Source: Hyphomicrobiales bacterium
GTDB lineage: Bacteria > Pseudomonadota > Alphaproteobacteria > Rhizobiales > Afifellaceae
Assembly: GCA_013812985.1 (NCBI GenBank)
Contig: JACCSN010000066.1
Span: 1-7,798 of the forward strand
Reading direction: 5' to 3'
DNA: 7,798 bases
Positions within the stretch are counted from its first letter, which is position 1, and every line of letters begins with the position of its first letter. Under the pieces are notes generated by a model. That model had not been told where the DNA came from. It saw only the letters and a program-made list of their open reading frames with translations, and ran no database searches. The position numbers were made by a program, and so were the translations under genes. Below are positions 1-7,462 of this stretch, piece by piece.

Positions 1-3000
1 TAGCCGAGCGGATCGGGGGCCAGGGCGAGGTCATCGAGCCGATCGATCTCGACGCATTGAGCGCCGTCGCGGTGCGCCTGAGCGATCTCCAGATCGAGGC
101 GGTCGCCATCTGCTTCCTGAACGCCTACGTCAATCCCGAGCACGAGATCGCTGCCGAACGGCATCTGCGCGCGCATCTCTCCGCCAGCGTGACGATCTCC
201 ACGTCCGGTCAGCTGCTGCCGCAGATCCAGGAATACGAGCGCACCAGCACGATGGTCATCAACGCCTATCTGCGGCCCATCATCGAGAAATACGTCCAGT
301 CGCTGGAAGACCGGCTTCGAAGGCTTGGGATCACCGCTCCGTTGATGATCATGCAGTCGAGCGGCGGCATCCTTCCGGGCCGCCTGGCCGGGGAAAACCC
401 GGTCTACATCATCGAATCGGGTCCAGCCGCCGGCGTCGTCGGATCGCAACGGCTATCGGCCGCGCATGGATTGGGGGATCTGATGGTCCTCGATGTCGGC
501 GGCACGACTGCCAAGGCGTCGATCATCGAGAATGGCCAGTTCGCCATCATGCCGGAATGCGAGGTCGGAGGCGACGCGCTTCTCGGCCACCGCCTCATGC
601 CGGGGGCCGGGTATCCCGTCCAGGTGCCGACGATCGACATCGCGGAAGTCGGGGCTGGCGGCGGCAGCATCGCTTCGGCAACCAATGCGGGCGGCCTGCA
701 GGTCGGGCCGCACAGCGCGGGCGCCTTCCCAGGTCCCGCCTGCTACGGCCGCGGCGGCGAGCAGGCCACGCTCACCGACGCCAATCTCGTTCTGGGTTAT
801 CTGAGCCGCGACCGCCTCGTCGGCGGCGAGATGGCGCTCAATGCCGCCAGGGCGGAGACGGTGCTTGCCGATCTCGGCCGCCGCGTCAGCCTGTCGGTCA
901 CCGACGTCGCCTACGGCATCCATCGCATCGGCAACGCGACGATGATGCGGGCGCTCAGCAGCGTCTCGTCGGAACGCGGCCAGGACCCCGCCAGGTTCAC
1001 GCTCTTGGCCATGGGCGGCAACGGCGCGGTCCATGCCGGCGATCTTGCCGAGACGCTCGGCCTGTCGCGCATCGTGGTGCCGCCGGCCGCTGGCCTGTTC
1101 AGCGCGCTCGGCTTGTTGTCGGCCGATGTTGAACATCAGCTCGTCCGTGCGTTCTATCGGCCTCTCGCCACCGTGCGCGCCGACGAGATCAACGACGCCC
1201 TGCAGCCGATGATCGAGGAAGTGTCCTCCCGGCTGTCCGCGAGCGGCTTCGCCACGGCCGGAAGCCGCCGCATCGATATCCTGCTCGAGGTGAAGTACGC
1301 GGGCCAGGATTCGACGATCGGTCTTGCCCTGCCGGGCTTTCCCGCCGATCCGGCAATGATTCCGGCCATCGCGGCGGCCTTCGACGAGGAGCATCTGCGG
1401 CAGTACGGCTACAGTTCGCCCGGAGAACAGAAGCGGGCGGTCGCCATCAAGGTCGTCGGGCGCGGCCTGGCCGACCACCCCCGGCTGCCGGACCGGATCA
1501 GCCGGATCCGCGACGACAGGCTCCAGCCGTCGCGGCGGGAGGTTTATTATGGCCCCGAATACGGTTGGCTGAACACGCCGGTGCGGGCGAGGGAGGATCT
1601 CGGCGCCGAGCCGGAAGAGGGGCCGATGATCGTCGAGGAATACGACACGACGGCCGTCGTGCGGCCCGGCTGGACGGCCCGCCGCGATGGCGGCAACAAT
1701 ATCGTCCTGGAACGGCGCGGCGCGGAGGCCGGTGCGCCGAAGCTCGCCGCGGGTGCGCTGACGCCGGTCCGGCGCGAGCTCTTCCAGAACGCCCTCGTCA
1801 CGGTCGCCGACAACATGATCGTGACGGTCGTGCGGACGTCACGGTCCGAAGTCGTCAAGAGCAGCCTCGATTTCTCGTCGGCGATCTGCGACGCGGAGGG
1901 GCAGATCATTGCGCAAGGCTTGGCGCTCCCCGCCCATCTCGGTTCCATGATGCCGGCGCTGAAAGGCTGCCTCGATCGCCTCGGGGCCGACCTGCGTCCC
2001 GGCGACATCATGGCGTCGAACGATCCCTATGCCGGGGCGAGCCATCTCAACGACATCTACATGTTCAAGCCGGTATTCTCGGCGGGCGAGCGCGTCGCTT
2101 TTCTGTGCCTGGTGGTGCACCACACCGACATGGGAGGCCGCGTACCGGGCGGCAACGCAACCGACAGCAGCGAGATTTTCCAGGAAGGCCTGCGCATCCC
2201 GCCGAGCAAGATCTTTGTCGCCGGCACACCCAATACGACGCTCTTGAACATCATCGAGGCGAATGTGCGCGTGCCAGACAAGGTGATGGGCGACCTGCGG
2301 GCGCAGCTTGCCTCCCTCAATCTCGCCGAAGCCGAGATGGCGAAGCTCCTGACCGAATACGACACCGCATCGTTCAAGGCGCTCGCGGCGGACCTGATCG
2401 ACTACACGGAGAAGCTGACACGAGCGACGATCCGCGATCTGCCCGACGGGGTGGCCGAGTTCACCGACTGGATCGACGATGACGGCGTCGGCAGCGCGCC
2501 CGTCAAGATCCATGCCAGGCTGACGGTTGCGGGAGACCGCGTCGAGGTTGATTTCAGCGGGACCTCGCCACAGACTACCGGGGCGATCAATCCGAACTTC
2601 TGGTTCACGGCATCGTGCACATACGCGGCGATCCGCTCGGTGATCGACCCGAGCGTCCCCAATAATGCCGGCCTCTATCGCGCCATCTCGGTGACGGCGC
2701 CGGAGGGCTGCTTCGTCAATCCGCGCTTCCCGGCGCCGGTCGGCGCGCGAGGACTCGCCGGCTACCGGATCCGCCATGTCGTGTCCGGGGCGTTGGCGAT
2801 GCTCATGCCCGAGCGGATGCCGGCCTGTCCCGGCGGCAATGAGTTCGGAATCGTGTTCGCCGGGCGTCACGCGGACAACCGGCCGTTCCTCTTCCTGGAA
2901 TTCCACAACACCACGGGCGTCGGCGGCTATCCGGAACGGGACGGCGAGGATGCCGGTCCCTGGTGCCTCACCAACGTCGCCAACGTGCCTGTCGAGGTGA

Positions 3001-3515
3001 TCGAGGCGGAGAACCCCATCCGCGTCGAGGAATATGCGCTTCTTCCGGACACGGGCGGCCCCGGCCGGCACCGGGGGGGGCTGGGGATCGTCCGCCAGTA
3101 CCGGCTGCTGGCCGACGAGGCGACCGTGCAGCTCCGCTCCGATCGCCAGCGCCATGCGCCCTGGGGGCTGGCGCGAGGTCTGCCGGGCGCCCGGAGCCGC
3201 AGCCTGCTCAATCCCGGCCCTGGCGAGACGGTGCTGCCGTCCAAGTTCCTCCTCACGATGAGGAAGGGCGACGTGTTCCGGGCGGAAATGCCGGGGTCGG
3301 GCGGGCACGGTCCGGCGTCCGAGCGCGATCCAGAGGCGGTCGCCGACGACGTGCGATCCGGCAAGGTCAGCGTGCAGCATGCCAGGTCCGCCTACGGGAT
3401 CGTCATGGACGCCGCGGGACTCGCGGTGGATGCCGCGGCGACACGCAGATTGCGGGCGGAGCAGATCGAGGCGCTGCACGATGCCGAAGCGCAGCTCAGG
3501 AGACAAAGCCAATGA
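1..3515 (+). CDS. Fused HyuA-HyuB hydantoinase / 5-oxoprolinase-type ATP-dependent cyclic amidohydrolase (5' partial)
   Basis: Members of this family cleave a cyclic amide (5-oxoproline, hydantoin or N-methylhydantoin) using ATP, in the cytoplasm. The frame is open from base 3 with no start in context; the TTG at 57 lies inside conserved HyuA sequence, so the true start is left of the window. Counting codon 57 as residue 1, the HyuA half shows ESGPAAGVVGS (about 120-130), the actin/ASKHA-like DVGGTTAK (146-153), MGGNGAVHAGDLAETLG (about 319-335) and the closing VEEYDTTAVVRPGW. The HyuB half begins near LTPVRRELF (about 568) and has NDPYAGASHLND (655-666), HHTDMGG (688-694, likely metal ligands), CPGGNEFG, GGPGRHRGGLG and a late GSGGHG. 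About 1170 residues are visible. With the missing N-terminal domain this approaches the roughly 1290 residues of fused 5-oxoprolinases; many bacteria carry the halves as separate hyuA and hyuB genes. Its stop overlaps the next start. Family is secure; the substrate is not. Confidence 0.9.
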   Translation, partial: AERIGGQGEVIEPIDLDALSAVAVRLSDLQIEAVAICFLNAYVNPEHEIAAERHLRAHLSASVTISTSGQLLPQIQEYERTSTMVINAYLRPIIEKYVQSLEDRLRRLGITAPLMIMQSSGGILPGRLAGENPVYIIESGPAAGVVGSQRLSAAHGLGDLMVLDVGGTTAKASIIENGQFAIMPECEVGGDALLGHRLMPGAGYPVQVPTIDIAEVGAGGGSIASATNAGGLQVGPHSAGAFPGPACYGRGGEQATLTDANLVLGYLSRDRLVGGEMALNAARAETVLADLGRRVSLSVTDVAYGIHRIGNATMMRALSSVSSERGQDPARFTLLAMGGNGAVHAGDLAETLGLSRIVVPPAAGLFSALGLLSADVEHQLVRAFYRPLATVRADEINDALQPMIEEVSSRLSASGFATAGSRRIDILLEVKYAGQDSTIGLALPGFPADPAMIPAIAAAFDEEHLRQYGYSSPGEQKRAVAIKVVGRGLADHPRLPDRISRIRDDRLQPSRREVYYGPEYGWLNTPVRAREDLGAEPEEGPMIVEEYDTTAVVRPGWTARRDGGNNIVLERRGAEAGAPKLAAGALTPVRRELFQNALVTVADNMIVTVVRTSRSEVVKSSLDFSSAICDAEGQIIAQGLALPAHLGSMMPALKGCLDRLGADLRPGDIMASNDPYAGASHLNDIYMFKPVFSAGERVAFLCLVVHHTDMGGRVPGGNATDSSEIFQEGLRIPPSKIFVAGTPNTTLLNIIEANVRVPDKVMGDLRAQLASLNLAEAEMAKLLTEYDTASFKALAADLIDYTEKLTRATIRDLPDGVAEFTDWIDDDGVGSAPVKIHARLTVAGDRVEVDFSGTSPQTTGAINPNFWFTASCTYAAIRSVIDPSVPNNAGLYRAISVTAPEGCFVNPRFPAPVGARGLAGYRIRHVVSGALAMLMPERMPACPGGNEFGIVFAGRHADNRPFLFLEFHNTTGVGGYPERDGEDAGPWCLTNVANVPVEVIEAENPIRVEEYALLPDTGGPGRHRGGLGIVRQYRLLADEATVQLRSDRQRHAPWGLARGLPGARSRSLLNPGPGETVLPSKFLLTMRKGDVFRAEMPGSGGHGPASERDPEAVADDVRSGKVSVQHARSAYGIVMDAAGLAVDAAATRRLRAEQIEALHDAEAQLRRQSQ
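3498..3503 (+). promoter_or_regulatory. Ribosome binding site of the aminotransferase gene
   Basis: AGGAGA lies 8 nt before the ATG at 3512, inside the last codons of the hydantoinase gene. It fixes the start of the aminotransferase and, with the ATGA overlap, points to coupled translation of the two genes. Confidence 0.85.
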
Positions 3516-4891
3516 CTGCGGTCGACAGCAATTCGCACATCATCGCCGCCTACCGGGGCAGGACCGCGGGCTCGGCGGAACTCTACCGCAAGGCCGCTTC
3601 CGTGTTTCCGAGCGGCATCACGCACGATGCCCGCTATCTGCTGCCGCATCCAATCTACGTGGCGCGCGCGCAAGCCGGCCGGAAATGGGACGTCGACGGC
3701 AACGATTATGTCGACTACCAGGGCGGTCACGGCGCGCTGCTTCTCGGCCATCTCCATCCGGAGGTCATGGCGGCGGTGGCGGAGCAGCTTTCGCGCGGCA
3801 CCCATTACGGCGCCGCGAGCGAGCTCGAGTTGCGGTGGGGGCAGCTGATCCAGGAGCTGATCCCATCGGCGGAGCGCGTGCGCTTCACCTCGTCGGGGAC
3901 GGAGGCGACAATGATGGCGCTGCGACTGGCGCGCGCCTTCACCGGCCGCGGCAAGCTGGTCCGCTTCCGCGGCCATTTCCACGGTTGGAACGACAACATG
4001 GCCTTCGGCTATTCCGACCATTTCGACGGCACGCCGAGCGCCGGCGTCCTGCCGGCGGTGGCGGAAAACGTCCTGCTTGCCAATCCCGGCGATGTGGAGG
4101 GGGTGCGCGCCCTGCTCGACGAGCACGACGTTGCCGCCGTGATCCTCGAGCCGACGGGCTCGACATTCGGGCAGGTCCCGCTCGAGGCTTCATTCCTGGC
4201 TTCGCTGCGCACCATCACGCGCGATGCAGGCGTGGTTCTGATATTCGACGAAGTAGTCTCGGGTTTTCGCGTGTCGCCGGGTGGGGTGCAGGCGCATTGC
4301 GGCGTTGTCCCGGACCTGACAACCCTGGCCAAGATTCTTGCCGGGGGGCTTCCAGGCGGCGCGGTCGCCGGCCGCCGCGATATTCTCGACGCGATCGACC
4401 ACCAAAGGACCGCGGCATCCGGCCGCGAGCGGATCCAGCACCCCGGCACCTTCAACGCCAACCCCGTCTCCGCGGCGGCGGGCATCGCCACGCTGGAGAT
4501 CATCCGGGATACCGATGCCTGCCGGCGCGCCAACGATTATGCCGCACGGCTCAGAAGCGAACTCAACAATGTGCTGGTGGACGAGGGGGTGCAATGGGCC
4601 GTTTACGGCACGTTCTCCGGATTCCACATCTTCACCAATGCGCCGAAGCTTGATGTTGATCCCCTCAGCTTCGATGCGTCGAAACTCGATTACGCCACGC
4701 TCAAGGGTACTAAAGGCGCCGCCGTTCCCACCAAACTGCGGCTTGCGATGCGCGTCAACGGCGTCGACTTGTCCGGCTGGCCAGGCGGGCCGGTTTCCGC
4801 CGTGCATGACGAAGACGATTTCGAGCGGACGGTGGACGCCTTCCGCGGCAGCCTGCGGATGCTGAAGGCGGAAGGCGAGATCAGAATCTGA
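3512..4891 (+). CDS. Class III PLP-dependent aminotransferase (glutamate-1-semialdehyde aminomutase-like)
   Basis: This 459-residue cytoplasmic enzyme has the fold-type I class III aminotransferase pattern. Visible motifs are GRKWDVDGNDYVDY near the N-terminus (about 54-67), the phosphate-binding SSGTEA (127-132), RGHFHGWND (about 153-161), DEVVSGFR with the pyridine-N aspartate D246, and TLAKILAGGLPGGA with the Schiff-base lysine K274. HPGTFNANPVSAAAG follows, as in glutamate-1-semialdehyde aminomutases. It is unlikely to be HemL, because alphaproteobacteria normally make 5-aminolevulinate through ALA synthase and the gene sits in a catabolic setting; a substrate-specific transaminase is more likely. 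The ATG start is set by AGGAGA 8 nt upstream and by the 4-bp ATGA overlap with the hydantoinase gene, so the two are almost certainly one operon. The 3' end overlaps the convergent LacI gene by 11 bp. Family call is firm; the substrate is unknown. Confidence 0.9.
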   Translation: MTAVDSNSHIIAAYRGRTAGSAELYRKAASVFPSGITHDARYLLPHPIYVARAQAGRKWDVDGNDYVDYQGGHGALLLGHLHPEVMAAVAEQLSRGTHYGAASELELRWGQLIQELIPSAERVRFTSSGTEATMMALRLARAFTGRGKLVRFRGHFHGWNDNMAFGYSDHFDGTPSAGVLPAVAENVLLANPGDVEGVRALLDEHDVAAVILEPTGSTFGQVPLEASFLASLRTITRDAGVVLIFDEVVSGFRVSPGGVQAHCGVVPDLTTLAKILAGGLPGGAVAGRRDILDAIDHQRTAASGRERIQHPGTFNANPVSAAAGIATLEIIRDTDACRRANDYAARLRSELNNVLVDEGVQWAVYGTFSGFHIFTNAPKLDVDPLSFDASKLDYATLKGTKGAAVPTKLRLAMRVNGVDLSGWPGGPVSAVHDEDDFERTVDAFRGSLRMLKAEGEIRI

Positions 4892-5972
4892 CGGCACGGG
4901 CGATGGCGGCCTGAGGCGTGGAACCGCTCCTCAGCACGCCGGAGCTGGCGCGGATCGTCAGGCTCGGCTCAAAGATCACCCGGCGGGGCGACAGCGACTG
5001 CGCCTCGATCAGTTCGGTCAGCAATTGCGCCGCCGCTATGCCCATTGCGTGGCGCTGCACCGATATCGTCGTGAGCGGCGGGTTCCAGAGCGCGGCTTCG
5101 ATCACGTCGTCGTAGCCGACGACGCTGAAATCCGGCCCGGGCCGAATTCCTCGGCGGGACAATTCGAGCATCACGCCGAAAGCGACGATGTCGGCGAAAC
5201 ATACGGCCGCGGTCGGGCGGTCGCTCAGCCCGAGCGCCTGGCTGATCGCGGCGATGCCGCCGCGGCGGTTTGTCGGGCAGGGCACGACGAGGCTCCGGTC
5301 GACGGCTATGGAATGCCGCTCCAGCGCCTTGGCGTAGCCGGCAAGCCTGTCCCGGCCGGTCGAGATGGCCGTGCTGCCGCCCAGGAAAGCGATCCGTGCG
5401 TGGCCTAACCCGATGAGGTGTTCGGTCGCCAGCTCCATGCCGCGTTCGTCGTCGCTACCGACGAAGCTGAGGTCGGTGTCCGGAACGGATCTCGTGACCA
5501 TCACGGCGGGCAGGCGCCAGTCGAGCAGACGTCGCAACGACGCCGTCTCCGTCCCTGTCGCCGGGCAGACGATCAGGCCATCGGCGCTGTATTCGCGCAG
5601 CGCTTCGATGAAATCGTCCTGCAACTTGGGCGATTCCGTCGAATGGCAGAGAAAGACCATCCTTCCCTTGGAATGAAGCTCCGACTGGATGGCGATGAGC
5701 AATTGCGCAAAATAGGGATCGGTGATGTCGTTGATGGCGACGCCGACCGCGCCCGTGCACTCCGATCGCAGGCTCGCCGCCCCGCGGTTGTAGACATAGC
5801 CGAGCTCGCGCATGCCTTCGAGAACCCGCTGCCGCGTTTCTTCGGAGACGCGAGGCTTGTTGCGCATGGCCAACGAGACCGTCGCGGTGGAGAGGCCGAG
5901 ATGTTCGGCGAGGTGGCGCAAGGTGACGCGGCGGCGCAAGGCGGGCTTGGGCTCTTCCGGCGCGGTCGTCAT
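4881..5972 (-). CDS. LacI-family transcriptional regulator
   Basis: This 363-residue DNA-binding repressor or activator has an N-terminal helix-turn-helix (about residues 16-37) with LSTATVSLAMRN, followed by the family signature PRVSEETRQRV and ELGYVYN. The hinge region RGAASLR (63-69) carries the expected leucine. The rest is a periplasmic-binding-protein-like effector domain: GVAINDITDPYFAQLL, DGLIVCPATG, SFVGSDDERGMELATEHL, the ligand-pocket-like GRDRLAGY and the closing FSVVGYDDVIEAALWNPPLTT. The start at 5972 is chosen because GGAAGGTGAG sits about 8 nt upstream; the open frame runs on to a TTG at 6014, but that extension has no such support. The 3' end overlaps the convergent aminotransferase gene. 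Likely targets are the hydantoinase operon, the SMP-30 gene or its own promoter, where two inverted repeats lie. The effector is probably a small metabolite of this pathway rather than necessarily a sugar (inference). Confidence 0.93.
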   Translation of the reverse strand: MTTAPEEPKPALRRRVTLRHLAEHLGLSTATVSLAMRNKPRVSEETRQRVLEGMRELGYVYNRGAASLRSECTGAVGVAINDITDPYFAQLLIAIQSELHSKGRMVFLCHSTESPKLQDDFIEALREYSADGLIVCPATGTETASLRRLLDWRLPAVMVTRSVPDTDLSFVGSDDERGMELATEHLIGLGHARIAFLGGSTAISTGRDRLAGYAKALERHSIAVDRSLVVPCPTNRRGGIAAISQALGLSDRPTAAVCFADIVAFGVMLELSRRGIRPGPDFSVVGYDDVIEAALWNPPLTTISVQRHAMGIAAAQLLTELIEAQSLSPRRVIFEPSLTIRASSGVLRSGSTPQAAIARAVRF

Positions 5973-5980
5973 GCCGATAC

Positions 5981-5989
5981 TCACCTTCC
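5981..5989 (-). promoter_or_regulatory. Ribosome binding site deciding the LacI start
   Basis: On the minus strand GGAAGGTGA lies 8 nt before the ATG at 5972. This favours that ATG over the upstream in-frame TTG at 6014 and over the GTG that falls within the same ribosome-binding region. Confidence 0.75.
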
Positions 5990-6008
5990 AGGTAGGGCGT
6001 CCTGGTCC

Positions 6009-6029
6009 GCGCAAATAATTGCTTTGCGC
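6009..6029. promoter_or_regulatory. Candidate operator: 7-bp perfect inverted repeat upstream of lacI-type gene
   Basis: GCGCAAA and TTTGCGC form perfect 7-bp arms around a 7-bp AT-rich centre, 21 bp in all, which is the length of classical LacI operators. The site ends 37 bp upstream of the LacI start codon, in the only AT-rich patch of the gap, where a promoter would be expected. Autoregulation through this site is an inference; no binding consensus for this protein is known to me. Confidence 0.5.
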
Positions 6030-6035
6030 CCATGG

Positions 6036-6051
6036 TGTCTAATTGGAGACA
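6036..6051. promoter_or_regulatory. Second candidate operator: TGTCT-N6-AGACA inverted repeat
   Basis: TGTCT and AGACA are perfect 5-bp arms around AATTGG, 16 bp in all. The centre lies about 24 bp from the centre of the neighbouring 21-bp repeat. The arms are short, so chance is possible; its place next to another palindrome in the regulator's upstream gap is the main support. Confidence 0.35.
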
Positions 6052-6143
6052 AACGGCGAACACCCGCCTGTCCCCGATCCCGGCAGCGACGCCGCGCCGC
6101 AAGGGCACTCGGGCAGCGGGTCGAAGCGACAAGAGCTAACATA

Positions 6144-7064
6144 TCACAGATGCGAAAACATTGTGCGGCCAGCAACCGGCATACGGGCGGTGAGGATGGA
6201 GCCCGTCTCCGCATCGAGTATAAAGAGCGTGCGCCCGTCGGATCCACCATAGGCGAGATTGGTGAGTGCTTTTCCCGCGCAGGAACGCACCCGCAGGAGA
6301 GGCTCGCCCCAGCGGTCGAAGAGCCACACCGAGCCAAATTGCGCTTGGACCACCGCGACGTTGCCGTCCTGGTCCAATGCCAAACCATCGGGTCCGGCCA
6401 GCCCCCCGGAGAGCTGCACGAAGAGGCCTGTCATCTGAAGCTTCGTGTCTGGATCGGCCAAAAATCGCCAGACAGCGTTGGCGCGGGTGGCGGCGACCAG
6501 AACGTGCGTCTCCTCGAGATTGAGCGTGACGCCGTTCGGATATGGCACGTTGTCGAGCAATAATTCGACCGTCTCGGAGCCGCTCCGGATGCGGAAGACG
6601 CGGCCCGTGGGATCGCTCAGATTGCTGCGGCCCGGATCGGTGAAATAAAGGTCGCCATTCGATGCGAAGAAGAGGTCATTGCACCCCCTGAACCGCTCCA
6701 GACCGACATGGGTGCGGAACGGCTCAACCGCGCCGCTGTGCGGATTCATCGTCATGATCCCATGGCGATGATCGGCTATGAAGATCCGCTCGTCGCGATG
6801 GATCTTCAGGCCGTTCGGTTCGCCGTCATACTCGCAGGCAACCGTCCAGGCACCCTGTGGCGAGATCCGAAAAATACGGCCGTGCGGAATATCGGTGCAA
6901 TAAAGATTGCCGGCCCGATCGAAGGCGGGCCCCTCCAAGAACGATGCCAGCCGCAAGCCGGGCCGCGCCGCTTTCACCCAATCCGTCGGCTCGCCGCGCC
7001 AGTGCAGATTCGTCGGCAGCGTGGCGAAGATTTCGGTTGTTATCTCGGGGGGCACTGCGTACAT
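6144..7064 (-). CDS. SMP-30/gluconolactonase/LRE family protein (putative lactonase)
   Basis: This 306-residue six-bladed beta-propeller family contains metal-dependent lactonases and related esterases. The three metal ligands known from human SMP-30 have matching residues here: E44 in FLEGPAFD, N177 in VPYPNGV and D226 in GPDGLALD. N129 in FRGCNDLFF matches the further active-site asparagine. Blade repeats such as GNLYCTDIPHGRIFRI, GDLYFTDPGRSNL and GNVAVVQAQFGSVWLF are clear. No signal peptide is seen, so a cytoplasmic enzyme is likely. The start at 7064 is preferred over the longer frame to 7097 because AGGAGG sits 5 nt upstream. It is on the same strand as the LacI gene, 171 bp before it. 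Its upstream side runs straight into recombinase debris, so its original promoter or operon partners may be lost. The substrate is not predictable. Confidence 0.9.
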   Translation of the reverse strand: MYAVPPEITTEIFATLPTNLHWRGEPTDWVKAARPGLRLASFLEGPAFDRAGNLYCTDIPHGRIFRISPQGAWTVACEYDGEPNGLKIHRDERIFIADHRHGIMTMNPHSGAVEPFRTHVGLERFRGCNDLFFASNGDLYFTDPGRSNLSDPTGRVFRIRSGSETVELLLDNVPYPNGVTLNLEETHVLVAATRANAVWRFLADPDTKLQMTGLFVQLSGGLAGPDGLALDQDGNVAVVQAQFGSVWLFDRWGEPLLRVRSCAGKALTNLAYGGSDGRTLFILDAETGSILTARMPVAGRTMFSHL

Positions 7065-7069
7065 CGAAC

Positions 7070-7075
7070 CCTCCT
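7070..7075 (-). promoter_or_regulatory. Ribosome binding site of the SMP-30 gene
   Basis: AGGAGG on the minus strand lies 5 nt before the ATG at 7064, a strong match that settles the start of the SMP-30 gene against the upstream in-frame start at 7097. Confidence 0.85.
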
Positions 7076-7163
7076 GCCATGAAAACGCCGAACACATCCA
7101 GATCCTCGGCGCCGAAATGTGCAGATCGGCAGGCCGGCGCGGTCCACGGTGTCGGCTAAAGTC

Positions 7164-7262
7164 TTAGTCGGCAACTCGTCGTGCCCTCGCCAGGAGATCC
7201 TGCACAGTCGAGACATGCCACCGGCCACCACGGGCGGTGCGAATGCCGCGATTGTTCAGGGC
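7164..7262 (-). pseudogene. C-terminal relic of a large serine recombinase (resolvase/invertase family)
   Basis: The minus-strand frame reads ALNNRGIRTARGGRWH and then VSTVQDLLARA, ending at a TAA (7164-7166). This closely fits the motif that closes the Recombinase domain of serine site-specific recombinases, where an LN-RG-I-TARGG-WH-STV-LLAR pattern is typical. Upstream of about 7262 the same frame (ending RRGSRNT) no longer looks like a recombinase, and there is no catalytic resolvase domain in the window. The match is therefore a fragment of about 33 residues left after deletion or rearrangement. The stop codon is probably the original one, since many of these proteins end shortly after this motif. 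The fragment is short, so the family call is a motif judgement rather than an alignment. Confidence 0.6.
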
Positions 7263-7357
7263 CGTATTACGGCTACCTCTACGGATGGAACCCGGGCCTG
7301 GGCTACTACGACCTGCCCTACGCCCCGCGAGGATGTCGCGGAAATGAAGCCGCGTGA
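7256..7357 (+). other. Orphan Tyr/Gly-rich reading frame fragment
   Basis: On the plus strand the frame through 7262 reads SGPYYGYLYGWNPG and then LGYYDLPYAPRG before a TGA at 7355-7357. It has seven tyrosines in about 20 residues and mostly C-ending codons, which resembles genuine coding sequence of a GC-rich genome more than a chance frame. There is no convincing start or ribosome binding site, and the residues before about 7256 look non-coding. It lies partly against the upstream edge of the recombinase relic on the other strand. I do not recognise the family; it may be another gene fragment or chance. Confidence 0.25.
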
Positions 7358-7373
7358 GAGCGCGCCCCCTTCG

Positions 7374-7462
7374 TCTCTTCCTCAAATTGAAGATTCGTGT
7401 AAACGCCAACAACTGATCGCTCTTATACTATAACGCGTTATAGCAGATGACACGGCAACCAC
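7374..7462. other. AT-rich patch in the intergenic scar
   Basis: Between 7381 and 7440, 37 of 60 bases are A or T, in sharp contrast to the GC-rich genes on both sides. The patch begins where the Tyr-rich frame and its flank end and stops where homology to the FAD oxidoreductase begins. No gene, tRNA or terminator is seen; it contains a 16-bp palindrome. Foreign DNA or a regulatory region carried in by rearrangement would both fit. Confidence 0.4.

Noticed and set aside
453..1478. Long minus-strand open frame of 341 codons, and another of 557 codons at 1839-3512, opposite the hydantoinase gene
   Set aside because: Both are antisense to clear HyuA/HyuB motifs and have low-complexity Arg/Ala/Gly/His-rich translations, the usual by-product of high-GC coding sequence.
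2963..3511. Extension of the aminotransferase frame upstream of 3512
   Set aside because: The added residues are Arg/Gly-rich out-of-frame reading of the HyuB gene; the ATG at 3512 has a good ribosome binding site and begins the family-like sequence.
3512..4891. Naming the aminotransferase hemL
   Set aside because: Similarity to glutamate-1-semialdehyde aminomutase is shared by many class III aminotransferases, and the coupling to a hydantoinase gene argues for a catabolic role.
4911..4934. Inverted repeat CTGAGG / CCTCAG with a 12-nt loop as a possible terminator for the aminotransferase transcript
   Set aside because: The stem is short, has no following T-run and lies inside the LacI coding region; it is equally explained by chance in GC-rich DNA.
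5418..6563. Plus-strand open frame of 381 codons across the LacI gene and the SMP-30 3' end
   Set aside because: It is antisense to two genes with clear motifs and spans their intergenic gap; no family resemblance.
7119..7433. Plus-strand open frame of 104 codons across the scar
   Set aside because: No ribosome binding site, no recognisable motif, and it runs through several apparently unrelated segments.
7428..7443. Reading the palindrome as a protelomerase or rho-independent terminator site
   Set aside because: It is too short for known telomere-resolution sites, has no loop or T-run for a terminator, and no protelomerase gene is visible.
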